Counted from the first letter of the stretch, positions 1 through 9,486 are shown. The stretch: DNA of 64,000 nucleotides from Spirosoma fluviale (GCF_900230225.1 NZ_OCNH01000001.1:2046001-2110000); one strand, 5' to 3'. Numbers and translations: made by a program. The notes: a model not told the origin generated them from the sequence alone.

Positions 1-1
1 T

Positions 2-403
2 CGTAACAGACCGAGTTTCGACATTATTCAGAAAATAATCCGTCGTTTTCCAGAACTTGGCTATGAATGGATTATGGAAGAAGAGGGGCAAAATAGTAAT
101 CAGACTATTCCAGCAGGAGTAGGGTATGGTACAAATCGTTCTGTGGGCAGACCTCCGTCCATTGAACGGGCTGATCGATTTACTAACTCCGGCACACTTT
201 CCTATCAACCTCAATCGCCAGGTGTTCGTAGCCAGCGTACAGAAATACCTCCGGTAAGTTTACCGGTGCAACCGGAAACAACCAGTTCTGTGGACGCTCA
301 GCCGAGTGGAAATTCAAGCGCGGATAAGCCAGAAAAGAAGGTAGAACGCATCCTGATCTTTTATACAGACGGATCATTTCGGGAGTACACACCGACTGCT
401 TAA
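2..403 (+). CDS. HTH (XRE-type) DNA-binding protein, C-terminal part, cut by window edge
   Basis: The frame is open from the first bases of the window, so the start lies outside. The first visible residues, RNRPSFDIIQKIIRRFPELG, match the last helices of the small Cro/C1-type repressors common in Bacteroidota, where 'sGRnrPS..fi.kIl..fPel...WLl.G.G' ends the HTH domain. A Pro/Ser/Thr/Gln-rich tail of about 75 residues follows, with no recognisable fold, ending in a short hydrophobic/basic segment (ERILIFYTDGSFREYTP). Likely a small cytoplasmic transcription regulator; target unknown. The HTH assignment rests on about 30 residues only. Confidence 0.65.
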   Translation, partial: RNRPSFDIIQKIIRRFPELGYEWIMEEEGQNSNQTIPAGVGYGTNRSVGRPPSIERADRFTNSGTLSYQPQSPGVRSQRTEIPPVSLPVQPETTSSVDAQPSGNSSADKPEKKVERILIFYTDGSFREYTPTA

Positions 404-881
404 GTCGCTCTCATTTACGCTTTAGATTGGGGAGCCTGGAAACCATCTACACAGGCGATGAATTCGCTATTTTTCGTTTGATCCGACCCTATAGAGAATT
501 AACAGGGAGCTCCAGCCAATTACAACAATAATAGTATAAAGGCTGTTGGCACTTGAAACGGCGTTCCAAACCGATTTCATTTTTCAGAGAATTTCTCCAA
601 TCAAGATTGGACGAAGGTAGACACGAACCTTTTTACAACTTTGGATCAGAAGCATACTATTTTAACTCACATTTTTCGAATATCAACTGTTCTTAACTCT
701 CTTTATATACCTGAAAATGGCCCTAAAAGGCTTTAAAATGGCCTTTTTCATCTATTTTTTACCTAACTCCCTGTAAAGCAATACTTTAGTGTTCCACGTG
801 GATAATGTGTTAATAAGTCTGTGGATTACTCCATTTCATTTGTTGTATAATTTATATTATGTTAAGTAAAGTTTTTATTAA
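404..881. other. Intergenic region without a recognisable gene
   Basis: About 480 bases between the HTH protein and the terminator of the leftward TPR gene. All frames are broken. The only structure seen is the small hairpin at 725-748. The stretch around 840-880 is very AT-rich. No tRNA-like or repeat signal was noticed. Confidence 0.5.
725..748 (+). terminator. Possible rightward Rho-independent terminator
   Basis: Seven-base arms AAAAGGC and GCCTTTT with a nine-base loop, followed by further T residues. It lies 320 bases after the HTH gene, so assignment to that transcript is uncertain. Confidence 0.4.
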
Positions 882-913
882 ATAGGGTCGGTACCTTCCG
901 ATACCGACCCTAT
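882..913 (-). terminator. Terminator of the leftward TPR gene
   Basis: A perfect 12-base-pair stem (arms ATAGGGTCGGTA and TACCGACCCTAT, eight-base loop) lies 22 bases past the stop codon of the TPR gene. On the minus strand it is followed by an A/T-rich run. Confidence 0.75.
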
Positions 914-935
914 CCTGTTATTCTTACTGAGGTTT

Positions 936-2375
936 TTATTTACCAGGCTCGATGCAGACGATCTTCTTCTCTTCGTACTGCTTCAGAATATTCTGAAGAT
1001 TAGTCAGGTTTTCATTCACATCTGCCTCATCTTTAATCGATTTAGCTTTCGTGAAGTACGGTAACGATTGTTTGAACTTACCACAAACTTTACCATCCAA
1101 TTCCTTACCATTTTTGTTGTACTCGGCCATATCCATTCGGTCAACGCCACGCTTCATTTCAACAGCTTCGTTGAACAGGAAAACCGCCATGTTAAAGTTA
1201 GCATCGTAGTTGTTCGGATCAATTGCCAACGCTTTTTCCAAATAAAGCTTCTCCTGACTCTTATTCTCCTGTTGCGACTGCTTTAACTCGGCTAACCGCT
1301 TCGCTCCGTCTGCTGCTGCACCAGCTTTAGCAGCCGCTTCTTTAGCCTCGGCTTCCAGCTTGGCTAATTCGGTCTTTTGGTCTGACAAACGCTTTTGTAC
1401 TTCCGTTAGCTGCCGCTTTAACTCTGGCTTGGGTGACTTTTTAATCGACGCCTGTAAGCGGGCTATCTCGCCATTATAGGCATCGATAATGCTTTTCGCA
1501 TCGGCTACTTGCTTTGCCGTATTTCCACCCTTTTTGCTGTCTCCTTCCAGTTTCCGAATCTCCTCAGATGACTTATTGGCAATGTTATTATAAACGATCG
1601 ACAGGTTTACCAGATTCTGCACATTGTTAGGATCTTTCTCAACCATCTGTTTCATCCCGCTAATGGCTTCGTCCATCCGGTTCGTCGATAACATAATATT
1701 GATCTTCTCATTGGCAAGATCTTTATTAGTCGGTGCCAGTGCGATTCCTTTATCCAAGGCAACCAATGCTTTGTCAATCTCATTATCGGCCCGGTAGAGC
1801 ATCGCTAACGAACCATAAATCGTTGCATCTTTGCCCCCACTGGTGATGTATTTCTCCAGTTGGGTTTTAGCCGTTGCATTATCCTTGATCTGCTGAGCAG
1901 CAATAGCCGTATACAACGGTGCCAGTGTATCTTTAGGATTGATATCACCGGCGATTGACATCGACTTCATCGCATCCGCATAGTTCTTGGCCTGGAACTT
2001 GGCAACACCCTGCTGCATAAAAGCCGTAGCCATGAGAGGAGCCTTCAAGGCTTCCTCTGCCTCTTTTGCCAATTTGCCCGGACCACCTTTTTTGTCCTTG
2101 TCTAATTCAACCACCTTCTTGAAGGCATCAAAGGCAACCGTAGCAGCTGCAGAATCAATTTTCATCTGCCCCTGAGAAGCGATGTTCTGATACGTTTTAG
2201 CCCGATCCATCCAGGTGCTGGCTTTAGCAGCCGCTTTGGCATCGGTAATATCCTTATCACTTTTTTCCTTCTCTTTTTTAAATGCTTCCATAGCAAGCGC
2301 GTCTCCGGCTGCCTGCTGGGCGCGTACACCTAGTGAGAGGAGACACGCGACGGCGATTACAAAAACTTGTTTCAT
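936..2375 (-). CDS. Secreted tetratricopeptide-repeat protein with coiled coil
   Basis: 479 residues from the chosen ATG, which begins a clear signal peptide (MKQVFVIAVACLLSLGVRAQ); the frame runs 21 codons further upstream, but those residues are not signal-like. The exported part has TPR-type helix pairs at about residues 130-270 (for example the LYRADNEIDKALVALDKG type) and again near 385-420 (KALAIDPNNYDANFNMAVFL). Between them is a long Lys/Glu/Ala-rich coiled coil at about 280-370. It probably acts as a periplasmic scaffold or adaptor; no enzymatic motif is present. It lies downstream of gyrA on the same strand but is separated by a strong hairpin, so it is probably transcribed alone. 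Confidence 0.8.
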   Translation of the reverse strand: MKQVFVIAVACLLSLGVRAQQAAGDALAMEAFKKEKEKSDKDITDAKAAAKASTWMDRAKTYQNIASQGQMKIDSAAATVAFDAFKKVVELDKDKKGGPGKLAKEAEEALKAPLMATAFMQQGVAKFQAKNYADAMKSMSIAGDINPKDTLAPLYTAIAAQQIKDNATAKTQLEKYITSGGKDATIYGSLAMLYRADNEIDKALVALDKGIALAPTNKDLANEKINIMLSTNRMDEAISGMKQMVEKDPNNVQNLVNLSIVYNNIANKSSEEIRKLEGDSKKGGNTAKQVADAKSIIDAYNGEIARLQASIKKSPKPELKRQLTEVQKRLSDQKTELAKLEAEAKEAAAKAGAAADGAKRLAELKQSQQENKSQEKLYLEKALAIDPNNYDANFNMAVFLFNEAVEMKRGVDRMDMAEYNKNGKELDGKVCGKFKQSLPYFTKAKSIKDEADVNENLTNLQNILKQYEEKKIVCIEPGK

Positions 2376-2454
2376 GTGTAAACTGGGGTTGTGTTTTCTT
2401 TTAAAGAACGAAATTACGGATTCTGTCTGTATAAGCATGACCTATCTGAAATTG

Positions 2455-2499
2455 TTTGAGCCGCCTGACTGATTATCTAATCAGTACAGGCGGCTCAAA
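2455..2499 (-). terminator. gyrA terminator hairpin
   Basis: Arms at 2455-2474 and 2479-2499 pair over 20 bases with one bulged A (2486) and a four-base loop. It lies 18 bases beyond the gyrA stop codon and upstream of the TPR gene. The T-run after it is weak. Confidence 0.7.
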
Positions 2500-2517
2500 A
2501 CAACTCATCGATCCAGA

Positions 2518-5034
2518 CTATTCCTCAACGGCAGCTTCGGGTTCAACAGAGGCTATCTCCTCGCCCTCCTCCCGCTTTATTTTTGTTACCGATGATATTT
2601 CATCGCCTTCATTAAGCTTGATTAAGCGCACACCCTGTGTGTTTCGGCCAATCACATTGATCGCATCAACAGGTGTACGGATGGCAATACCCGATTTATT
2701 AATAATCATTAAATCGTCGTTATCGGCTACGTCAAGTACCGCGACGAGCCGACCAACTTTCTCTGTCACTTTCAGCGTCCCAACGCCTTTGGCACCCCGG
2801 TTTGTGATCCGGTAGCCGTCAATATCCGAGCGTTTGCCGTATCCATTCCGGGAAACAACCAGCAATTGAGCATCCTGAGTCGAAATACACACCATGCCGA
2901 TCACATGGTCGGTTGGGTCCTCGTCGTCCAGAGAAATACCCCGTACACCGGCCGCCGTACGCCCCATGGGCCGCACCCGGCTTTCATGGAATCGAACCGC
3001 TTTGCCCGCACTCGATGCAATGACAATGTCGTTGTCGCCGTTGGTCATGCACACGCCCAGCAGTTGGTCGTCCTCATCAATCGTGATGGCAATGATTCCG
3101 TTCTGGCGGGGGCGGGAGTAGGCTTCCAGCATCGTTTTCTTGATGGTGCCTTTCCGCGTACACATCACAATGTAGTTATTGTTGATATAGTCCTCGTTTT
3201 TGAGATCTGTCACGTTGATGACGGCCCTAACTTTATCATCCGACTCGATGTTAATAAAATTAGCCAATGGCCGCCCCTTCGATATGCGTGACCCTTCGGG
3301 AAGCTCATAAACCGGCAGCCAGTACATCCGTCCTTTCTGGGTGAAAGCCAGCAGGGTGTTGTGCATGGTAGCGGTAAACAGGTGTTCGGTGAAGTCTTCT
3401 TCTTTGGTCGAAGCGGCCTTCGCCCCTACTCCTCCCCGCCCCTGCGACCGGTACTCTGTCGTTGGTGTCCGTTTTATATAACCTTCGTGCGAGATGGTAA
3501 TCACCATGTCCTCATCAGCAATCAGAGAAAGATCACTGATGTTTCCATCACCCAGAGGATTGATTTCCGTTCGGCGCTCATCCCCGTAACGGGTACGAAT
3601 ATCCGTCAGCTCTTCTTTGATAACCTGACGTTTCCGCTCTTCGCTGGCCAGAATCTCTTTCAGGTCGGCAATCACGGTCATGAGTTCATCGTACTCTCCC
3701 TGCAGTTTATCCCGTTCCAGACCCGTCAGGCGTTGCAGACGCATTTCAAGAATCGCTTTCGCCTGAAGATCGCTCAGACTAAACCGCTCCATCAGGCCCG
3801 TACGTGCCACTTCCGGGTCGCGAGACGACCGAATCAGTTCGATAACGGCGTCGATATTATCCAGCGCAATTAGCAGCCCTTCCAGAATGTGTGCCCTTCT
3901 CTCTGCTTCGCGAAGTTCGTACTGCGTCCGACGGGTAATTACTTCGAACCGGTGTTCGACGTAATACTTCATCATGTCTTTCAGATTCAGCATCATCGGG
4001 CGTCCCTTTACCAGGGCGACGTTGTTGATGCTGAACGACGATTGCAACGCAGTATGCTTATACAGGTTATTGAGAACAACGTTGGGAATGGCATCTTTCC
4101 GAAGATCGTAAACCACCCGCAGGCCATCCCGGTCGGATTCGTCCCGGAACGCCATGATACCTTCTATCTTCTTATCGTTGATCAGTTCGGCCGTTTTTTC
4201 GAGCATTACCGCTTTGTTGACCATGTACGGGACATCCGTCACGATGATCTGGGTTTTGCCCCGGTTCTCTTCAATCGTGGCGTGAGCCCGCATCACAACG
4301 CGTCCACGGCCGGTCTTGAAAGCCGACTTCACCCCTTCCATACCATAGATGGTCGCGCCGGTTGGGAAATCCGGCGCTTTGACAAACTGCATCAGTTCCT
4401 CAACGGTAATCTCACTGTTTTCCAGATAAGCCAGAATACCATCTACGACTTCCGTCAGGTTATGGGGAGCCATATTTGTGGCCATACCAACGGCAATACC
4501 CGACGACCCATTCAGCAACAGGTTCGGCAGTTTGGCCGGCATGACGGTCGGTTCCTGCAGGGAATCATCGAAATTACCCTGAAAATCAACCGTTTCTTTA
4601 TAAATGTCGGTCAGCAGTTCGTCGGCTATCCGCTTCAGACGCGCTTCGGTGTAACGCATGGCAGCGGGTGAGTCGCCGTCGATTGAGCCGAAGTTTCCCT
4701 GTCCATCGACAAGTGGGTAGCGCAATGACCAGTCCTGGGCCATTCGAACCATAGTATCATAGACCGATGAATCGCCGTGTGGGTGATACTTACCCAGGAC
4801 TTCACCAACTATACGGGCCGATTTCTTATGTGGTTTGTTGTAATTAACCCCCAGTTCAGCCATTCCGAACAGTACCCGGCGGTGAACAGGCTTTAGACCA
4901 TCACGCACATCGGGCAAGGCACGAGAGATGATAACCGACATTGAATAATCAATGTAAGCACCACGCATCTCGTCTTCAATGTTGATAGGAATGATATTAC
5001 TGGGAGATTCGAGGTCGGGAGTTTCGTCCGCCAT
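2518..5034 (-). CDS. gyrA: DNA gyrase subunit A
   Basis: 838 residues, normal for the family. GyrA cleaves and religates DNA and, with ATP-hydrolysing GyrB, introduces negative supercoils. The active-site tyrosine is Tyr128 in [10 protein letters not shown]. The quinolone-resistance region reads [17 protein letters not shown]: Ser89 and Asp93 occupy the places of E. coli Ser83 and Asp87, so no classic resistance change is seen. The C-terminal wrapping domain carries a GyrA box variant, QGRGGVG in place of QRRGGKG, at about residue 530, and an acidic tail follows. gyrB is not in the window. The start is supported by the conserved N-terminus that follows and by a promoter-like box 70 bases upstream. 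Confidence 0.98.
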   Translation of the reverse strand: MADETPDLESPSNIIPINIEDEMRGAYIDYSMSVIISRALPDVRDGLKPVHRRVLFGMAELGVNYNKPHKKSARIVGEVLGKYHPHGDSSVYDTMVRMAQDWSLRYPLVDGQGNFGSIDGDSPAAMRYTEARLKRIADELLTDIYKETVDFQGNFDDSLQEPTVMPAKLPNLLLNGSSGIAVGMATNMAPHNLTEVVDGILAYLENSEITVEELMQFVKAPDFPTGATIYGMEGVKSAFKTGRGRVVMRAHATIEENRGKTQIIVTDVPYMVNKAVMLEKTAELINDKKIEGIMAFRDESDRDGLRVVYDLRKDAIPNVVLNNLYKHTALQSSFSINNVALVKGRPMMLNLKDMMKYYVEHRFEVITRRTQYELREAERRAHILEGLLIALDNIDAVIELIRSSRDPEVARTGLMERFSLSDLQAKAILEMRLQRLTGLERDKLQGEYDELMTVIADLKEILASEERKRQVIKEELTDIRTRYGDERRTEINPLGDGNISDLSLIADEDMVITISHEGYIKRTPTTEYRSQGRGGVGAKAASTKEEDFTEHLFTATMHNTLLAFTQKGRMYWLPVYELPEGSRISKGRPLANFINIESDDKVRAVINVTDLKNEDYINNNYIVMCTRKGTIKKTMLEAYSRPRQNGIIAITIDEDDQLLGVCMTNGDNDIVIASSAGKAVRFHESRVRPMGRTAAGVRGISLDDEDPTDHVIGMVCISTQDAQLLVVSRNGYGKRSDIDGYRITNRGAKGVGTLKVTEKVGRLVAVLDVADNDDLMIINKSGIAIRTPVDAINVIGRNTQGVRLIKLNEGDEISSVTKIKREEGEEIASVEPEAAVEE

Positions 5035-5101
5035 GTGCCAAAGGAGTTTCGCAGAAAATTACTATTCCGGCTCACACACTGCGCGTGAACCGCTCTATAG
5101 A

Positions 5102-5109
5102 CAAATATA
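5102..5109 (-). promoter_or_regulatory. Candidate -7 box for gyrA
   Basis: On the minus strand TATATTTG matches the Bacteroidota -7 consensus TAnnTTTG, about 70 bases before the gyrA ATG. The -33 element at 19-20 bases is weak (pyrimidine-rich, no TTTG). Confidence 0.45.
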
Positions 5110-5201
5110 CAAAATTTTCAGGAGAAAAGAGAAGTAAACCCGTAAAAACGCGCCTGAACGGCCTGAAATACCCGATATAATCCTAGTATAAAAAGCGTAA
5201 A

Positions 5202-5227
5202 ATGATCCCCCAAGCCGGGGTAATCAT
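5202..5227 (-). terminator. Possible terminator of the toxin-antitoxin operon
   Basis: Imperfect hairpin with arms ATGAT-c-CCCC and GGGG-ta-ATCAT, 85 bases downstream of the toxin stop codon; on the minus strand it is followed by TTTTA. Confidence 0.4.
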
Positions 5228-5311
5228 CTAAATCAAATACAATTCTATTTCAAGTAAAACACAAGCTATAACCAGACCCGTGCTTACTACTCTAGTACAG
5301 GACTATAGCTA

Positions 5312-5761
5312 TCAGGATTTTAGCCGTGGGTCGAAGGAAAATGGCTCGGTATTCACTAAGGTGATATGGAGAAAATCGGGATGGGCTGGATTTAGAAGGT
5401 AGTTCCATTCATCGGGAATAATAGCGGATGGGACACGCAGTACGGCAGATCGTCTTTTTTCGAGCCACTCCCCTCCTATCTGCTGACAAACACCGTATTG
5501 CCAGTAATCGGACCAGTTGTCAGGCAACAGTTCCCTATCCACGGTATCAATAGAAAGATTGTCCGGTACGTTGATAACCATTACCCGGAAGTTATCCATG
5601 AGCCCTTCGCTGGAGCGGTGAACGACGTTTTCCAGGCAGGCGAGCGCCCGTGTACCAGCCGTATAGATAACAAACTGGCCACGGCTATTCCAGCGTGCGG
5701 CTCCGCCCGATGCAACCAGCCGATCAGCATAAATAGCTTTTGTAATTCGATAAACAAGCAT
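5312..5761 (-). CDS. RES-domain toxin of a type II toxin-antitoxin system
   Basis: 149 residues, the usual length for stand-alone RES proteins. The family is named for conserved Arg, Glu and Ser residues. Candidates here are Arg5 in VYRI, the Glu in ACLENVVH (about residue 44) and the Ser in EKRRSAVLRVPS (about residue 105). Characterised Res/MbcT toxins degrade NAD+ (glycohydrolase or phosphorylase activity), which stops growth; that function is inferred here from family. The typical terminal pattern (NP.HPDF, then FDPRL) is present. The gene follows the Xre antitoxin gene by 24 bases, the order usual for this TA class. Confidence 0.9.
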   Translation of the reverse strand: MLVYRITKAIYADRLVASGGAARWNSRGQFVIYTAGTRALACLENVVHRSSEGLMDNFRVMVINVPDNLSIDTVDRELLPDNWSDYWQYGVCQQIGGEWLEKRRSAVLRVPSAIIPDEWNYLLNPAHPDFLHITLVNTEPFSFDPRLKS

Positions 5762-5785
5762 TAAGCAGGAAATCCGTTAGTAGCG

Positions 5786-6169
5786 TCAGGCCAGGTCGCC
5801 GTATTCAATCCGTGTGACCTCATCCATCACCAGATCGATCCCCCCCGAAGTATGCAGCAAATCGAATGGAACCTGGTTACCTAAGCCATAGGCAGGTTTG
5901 TCCATCCAGCGTCGGAAGGAATCGGCGGTGCCAAATACGGATTCGCCGGTTTGGAACAACGCCATAATTTTAAGCACTTTCTCACTATCCTGTGGATTAA
6001 GGCTTTTTTTCTCGCGTTCGTACCGCTGAAACGTTTTGAGGGAGGTATCGAAGACTTCGGCCAATTGCTCGCGCTTGTAACCCGTTAGCTCAGCGATCTC
6101 AAAGAAACGCGTGGCTGGAACCCCTTTCAGGGCTGAAAAAACAAGCGCTATACGATCTGGAATAACCAT
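5786..6169 (-). CDS. Xre/MbcA/ParS-type antitoxin
   Basis: 127 residues. An N-terminal HTH-like helix set (about residues 18-70; GYKREQLAEVFDTSLKTFQRY) is followed by the C-terminal toxin-binding domain (formerly DUF2384), recognised by the W-x-x-x-P-x-x-GL and P-x-DLL-x-T-x-G-x-x-x-V patterns and the IEYG ending. It should neutralise the RES toxin encoded just downstream and repress its own promoter. The start ATG is only a few bases from a -7-like box, so the transcript may be almost leaderless. Two phased direct repeats upstream are candidate operators. Confidence 0.9.
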   Translation of the reverse strand: MVIPDRIALVFSALKGVPATRFFEIAELTGYKREQLAEVFDTSLKTFQRYEREKKSLNPQDSEKVLKIMALFQTGESVFGTADSFRRWMDKPAYGLGNQVPFDLLHTSGGIDLVMDEVTRIEYGDLA

Positions 6170-6173
6170 ATGA

Positions 6174-6213
6174 CAAACATAAGAACTTTGTCCGGAAAAC
6201 TAAGAATTTTGTC
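6174..6213 (-). promoter_or_regulatory. Promoter/operator region of the toxin-antitoxin pair
   Basis: Two 13-base direct repeats, TAAGAACTTTGTC (6180-6192) and TAAGAATTTTGTC (6201-6213), differ at one base. Their starts are 21 bases apart, two turns of B-DNA, so both would face one side of the helix. On the minus strand TATGTTTG (6181-6174) matches the -7 consensus and overlaps the proximal repeat. This is what an autoregulatory antitoxin operator would look like; binding is inferred. Confidence 0.5.
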
Positions 6214-6299
6214 TAAAAATTCCTCATTTAACACCACTCTTAAAACCTAATGCATCCAAAAACGTTTGTAGTACTAGTTCATTACTTAACAATAACGTT

Positions 6300-6878
6300 A
6301 TGAAAAAGATAAGCCTGGTTGTATTGCTCGCGATCAGCACCCTGAGTTTTCAGGCATGCAGCGAAAAGAAAAAAGAAAGTGAAGACAGCGTAGAGAACGC
6401 AGAAAATGCCAACGAAGCCAAAGAAGATGCGGGAACCGGTCAGACCGAAGAAAGCAGCGAGTTCGCCGTAAAAGCCGCGAATGGTGGCATGATGGAGGTT
6501 GAACTGGGACGCCTGGCGCAGGAAAAAGCCCAAAGCCAGGATGTAAAAGATTTTGGTGCCATGATGGTAGCCGACCACTCGAAAGCAAATGACGAGCTGA
6601 AAACCATCGCGACTACGCACAACATCACACTGCCCACGACTTTGGGTGAAGACGAACAGAAACATGTGAACGACCTGGCAAAACTGACCGGAGCAGAGTT
6701 TGACAAGAAGTACGTGAGCATGATGGTCGATGACCACAAAGAGGACATTGACCTATTTAAAGAAGCCGCTGACGACGAAAAGGCAAACCCAGCGATTAAG
6801 GAGTTCGCAACAAAGACGCTGCCTACGCTACAAAAGCACATGGACCGCATTAACGCCATCGACAAGAAGATTGATTAA
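6300..6878 (+). CDS. DUF4142 family lipoprotein (ferritin-like four-helix bundle)
   Basis: 192 residues. The signal peptide ends in a lipobox (FQAC, Cys20), followed by a Lys/Glu/Ser-rich acidic linker to about residue 55. The DUF4142 domain occupies about 57-190, with the family's typical 'A..ggm.EV.lG.lA..ka....VK.FG..M..DH...N..L' pattern and a second DH pair in MMVDDHKEDI. The function of DUF4142 proteins is not established; the fold resembles ferritin-like bundles and members are often linked to envelope stress (general knowledge). It is followed by a strong hairpin and lies between a TA pair and a small secreted protein. Confidence 0.85.
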   Translation: MKKISLVVLLAISTLSFQACSEKKKESEDSVENAENANEAKEDAGTGQTEESSEFAVKAANGGMMEVELGRLAQEKAQSQDVKDFGAMMVADHSKANDELKTIATTHNITLPTTLGEDEQKHVNDLAKLTGAEFDKKYVSMMVDDHKEDIDLFKEAADDEKANPAIKEFATKTLPTLQKHMDRINAIDKKID

Positions 6879-6890
6879 ACAAGAATAAGC

Positions 6891-6925
6891 TTTCGCACCG
6901 ATCCAATAGTTGAATCGGTGCGAAA
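6891..6925 (+). terminator. Hairpin after the DUF4142 gene
   Basis: Perfect 12-base-pair stem (TTTCGCACCGAT and ATCGGTGCGAAA) with an 11-base loop, 13 bases after the stop codon. The following T content is low, so it may act as a 3' stabiliser rather than a strong terminator. Confidence 0.65.
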
Positions 6926-6947
6926 TAAAACTATACAGCCTCAACCT

Positions 6948-7118
6948 ATGAAAACCATACCCTTAGCTATTACCCTGGTTGTCGTTCTGGGTGGGGCAGT
7001 AAGCTCTCGGGCGCAAACGAAGAACCGCTCGACATCACCCGATGGCTCAGGTGTACGCACTAAAACACCAGCTGATACCGAAAAAAAGGCACCAGCGCGG
7101 AAGGTGAATCAACTCTGA
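6948..7118 (+). CDS. Small secreted protein, unknown function
   Basis: 56 residues from the ATG that begins a signal peptide (MKTIPLAITLVVVLGGAV, cleavage near SRAQ). The mature part is about 33 residues, rich in Lys, Thr, Ser and Pro and without predicted structure. The frame opens ten codons earlier, but those residues overlap the preceding hairpin. No family was recognised; similar short basic exported peptides are common in this phylum and may be non-conserved. Confidence 0.45.
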   Translation: MKTIPLAITLVVVLGGAVSSRAQTKNRSTSPDGSGVRTKTPADTEKKAPARKVNQL

Positions 7119-7224
7119 TTCCTCATGTGCTTTTAAAGGCACTTTTCGGATTGGTAGTAGGCAAGGCAACTATTTTCCTTACTTTTGAACACCCGGATCA
7201 AAAGCTTAGGGTAGTCGTGTTGCA

Positions 7225-8118
7225 ATGAAAAAATACCTTGCCTTTGGCTTGACCCTTGAAACCGGGCTTGATTTCACGAGCGTCCTACAGGAGTCAACGG
7301 CAAAAACCGATGTTCGATTAACCGAAGCTATCATACCGGATAAAGCTAATCGACCGACTCGGGTACACCGCCGTGGTGTACAGGCTAGAATCGGAATAAC
7401 GGCAACAAGTCTTCTTCTGAACTGGCCCGGCATTGCTAAATTCAAAGTTTCCGGCGGAAACGAAATCATCTATCAGAATCTGGGTACCGATGAAGGCACG
7501 CTGCGGCTCTTTCTATTGAGCGAAGCTATAGGTTTGCTGCTCTACCAGCGGGGGCTGTTTCTGCTTCACGGAAGTGCCGTAAAATTAGGATCAGCGGCAT
7601 CGGTATTCGTAGGCGTACCCGGCGCGGGCAAATCCACCACAGCGGCCGCTTTTGGTAAAGCCGGTCATACTGTACTGACGGATGATCTGGTCGCCATTCA
7701 ATTAATCAATAAGAAGCCGTTCGTGATCCCGGCGTTTGCTCAGTACAAAATCTGGAGAAATACGGTCGATGGGCTGAACGTCGATGAGTCGACACTGGAG
7801 CCGTCCTTTGAAGGCGCTACCAAGTTTCTGGTAACACAACCTCTGGCTGATTTCCCCCGCTCCCCTGTTCCCTTACACCAGATTACGCTCCTGTATCCGC
7901 CCAATGCCCGCCGGACGAATGAGCCGATCAAACCTCTGCGGGCACCGGTCGAACTGCTTAAACATTTTCCACTCCCGGTTCAACTCCTGACGGGCGATTT
8001 TTTACAGACGCATTTCAGGGATTCGCTGGCAATTGCGCAGCACGCTGGCATCTACCAACAAAAAAGGCCCAACGGGTTTGACGCGTTAGACCTCTTCGTT
8101 CAATCGTATTCGGCTTGA
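7225..8118 (+). CDS. HPr kinase-like (HprK-related) P-loop ATPase
   Basis: 297 residues. The C-terminal half resembles the HPr(Ser) kinase core: a Walker A loop GVPGAGKST at 130-138, preceded by the typical LLHGSAV strand (113-119), and an acidic TDDLV about 25 residues later matching the second nucleotide-binding motif. The N-terminal half (1-110) has no clear family and may bind the substrate. Related 'serine kinase' proteins occur in lasso-peptide and PqqD-linked clusters, but no such genes are near, so the substrate is unknown. A TACTTTTG box at 7180-7187 could be its -7 element. It converges with hisS, leaving three bases between the stop codons. Confidence 0.7.
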   Translation: MKKYLAFGLTLETGLDFTSVLQESTAKTDVRLTEAIIPDKANRPTRVHRRGVQARIGITATSLLLNWPGIAKFKVSGGNEIIYQNLGTDEGTLRLFLLSEAIGLLLYQRGLFLLHGSAVKLGSAASVFVGVPGAGKSTTAAAFGKAGHTVLTDDLVAIQLINKKPFVIPAFAQYKIWRNTVDGLNVDESTLEPSFEGATKFLVTQPLADFPRSPVPLHQITLLYPPNARRTNEPIKPLRAPVELLKHFPLPVQLLTGDFLQTHFRDSLAIAQHAGIYQQKRPNGFDALDLFVQSYSA

Positions 8119-8121
8119 TAT

Positions 8122-9486
8122 TTACCGTAATCGGTCCATTAATTCCTCTGTAGTTACCTTAAACTGTTCGCCCGTTACCATATTTTTGAGTGAGAGGATA
8201 CCTGTCTGCACCTCTTCCGAACCGATCAGCACCACAAAAGGAATGTTCTTTGCATTGGCGTAGTCGAGCATCTTCTTCACTTTTGACAGATCAGGATACA
8301 TCTCGGCAGCAACGGCGGCCGTCCGAAGTTGATTCAACAAAGGCAACGCTACCGACCGGGCCTCTTTGTCGAAGGGAACGATCAGCACATGCGTTCCCTG
8401 GCCAGTATCGGCCGGGAAGAGGTTCAACTCCTCCATTACATCGTAGATCCGGTCTACACCGAACGAGATTCCCACGCCCGACAGACCCGGCATACCAAAG
8501 GCCCCGGTTAAGTTGTCGTAACGTCCGCCCCCGCTCACACTACCAATAGAAACGCCATTAGCTTTTACTTCAAAAATGGCCCCGGTGTAATACGACAGTC
8601 CCCTCGCTAATGTCGGATCAATTTCTACCCTGGAATCAGATAATCCATATTGGTCGACTAACAGAAGCATTTCTTCCAATTCAGTAATACCCTGACGGGC
8701 GGTATCCGATGCCGAAAGCCAGTTTTTTAGCTGATCGAGCGTCTGGTAAGGGGTAGCCGAGCCGAATAGAAACAAGGGTTCCAGGCTAACCAGGGTCTCT
8801 TCCGAAAAGCCCCGCTCCCGGAGTTCGTCGAGCACTTTCTCTTTCCCGATCTTATCCAGTTTATCAATCGCCACGCTTAAGGTACCTTCCTGACCCGGTG
8901 CGCCAATGACCTCCGCAATACCAGCCAGAATCTTGCGATTATTAACTTTAAGAGTAAAATTCTGAATGGCCAGATTTCGGAATGCCTCATGAATCATCAG
9001 CACGATTTCGGCCTCACAAAGAAGCGAATCGGTCCCGACCACATCGGCATCGCACTGGTAGAACTCACGGTAACGTCCTTTTTGTGGGCGGTCGGCCCGC
9101 CAAACGGGCTGCATCTGATAACGTTTAAACGGCAGCGTCAGCGAATTGCGGTTCATGACCACATACCGGGCAAAAGGAACGGTAAGGTCATAACGCAGGC
9201 CTTTCTCAGCTATTTTCGGAGTTAACTTTTTCGACCCGGAGGCCAGATCGAGCTCCGTTATACCTGCCGCGAAATCGCCGGAATTAAGAATTTTAAACAG
9301 GAGTTGATCGCCTTCGTCTCCGTACTTACCGGTCAGAGTCGACAGGTTTTCCATGGAGGGCGTTTCTATGGGCTGAAAACCAAATTGTTGAAATATCTGG
9401 CGAATCGTATCAAAAATAAAAAGCCGTTTACGCATTTGCTCCGGCCCAAAGTCACGGGTGCCTTTCGGCAAGGTTGGTTTTTGCAT
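8122..9486 (-). CDS. hisS: Histidyl-tRNA synthetase
   Basis: 454 residues from the ATG before QKPTLPKGTRDF, the conserved class II HisRS N-terminus; an upstream in-frame Met would add 16 atypical residues. It charges tRNA-His with histidine. Visible motifs are motif 2 (near QPVWRADRPQKGRYREFYQCD), the HisA loop RGLSYYTGAIFEV and motif 3 with GVGISFGVDRI. The anticodon-binding domain follows (about 365-450). The promoter region is shared with the small basic protein on the other strand. Confidence 0.97.
   Translation of the reverse strand: MQKPTLPKGTRDFGPEQMRKRLFIFDTIRQIFQQFGFQPIETPSMENLSTLTGKYGDEGDQLLFKILNSGDFAAGITELDLASGSKKLTPKIAEKGLRYDLTVPFARYVVMNRNSLTLPFKRYQMQPVWRADRPQKGRYREFYQCDADVVGTDSLLCEAEIVLMIHEAFRNLAIQNFTLKVNNRKILAGIAEVIGAPGQEGTLSVAIDKLDKIGKEKVLDELRERGFSEETLVSLEPLFLFGSATPYQTLDQLKNWLSASDTARQGITELEEMLLLVDQYGLSDSRVEIDPTLARGLSYYTGAIFEVKANGVSIGSVSGGGRYDNLTGAFGMPGLSGVGISFGVDRIYDVMEELNLFPADTGQGTHVLIVPFDKEARSVALPLLNQLRTAAVAAEMYPDLSKVKKMLDYANAKNIPFVVLIGSEEVQTGILSLKNMVTGEQFKVTTEELMDRLR

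Noticed and set aside
2376..2438. Upstream extension of the TPR gene
   Set aside because: The extra 21 residues would bury the signal peptide; the inner ATG is more likely.
3889..4671. Open frame of 260 codons antisense to gyrA
   Set aside because: Shadow of gyrA codon usage; no independent support.
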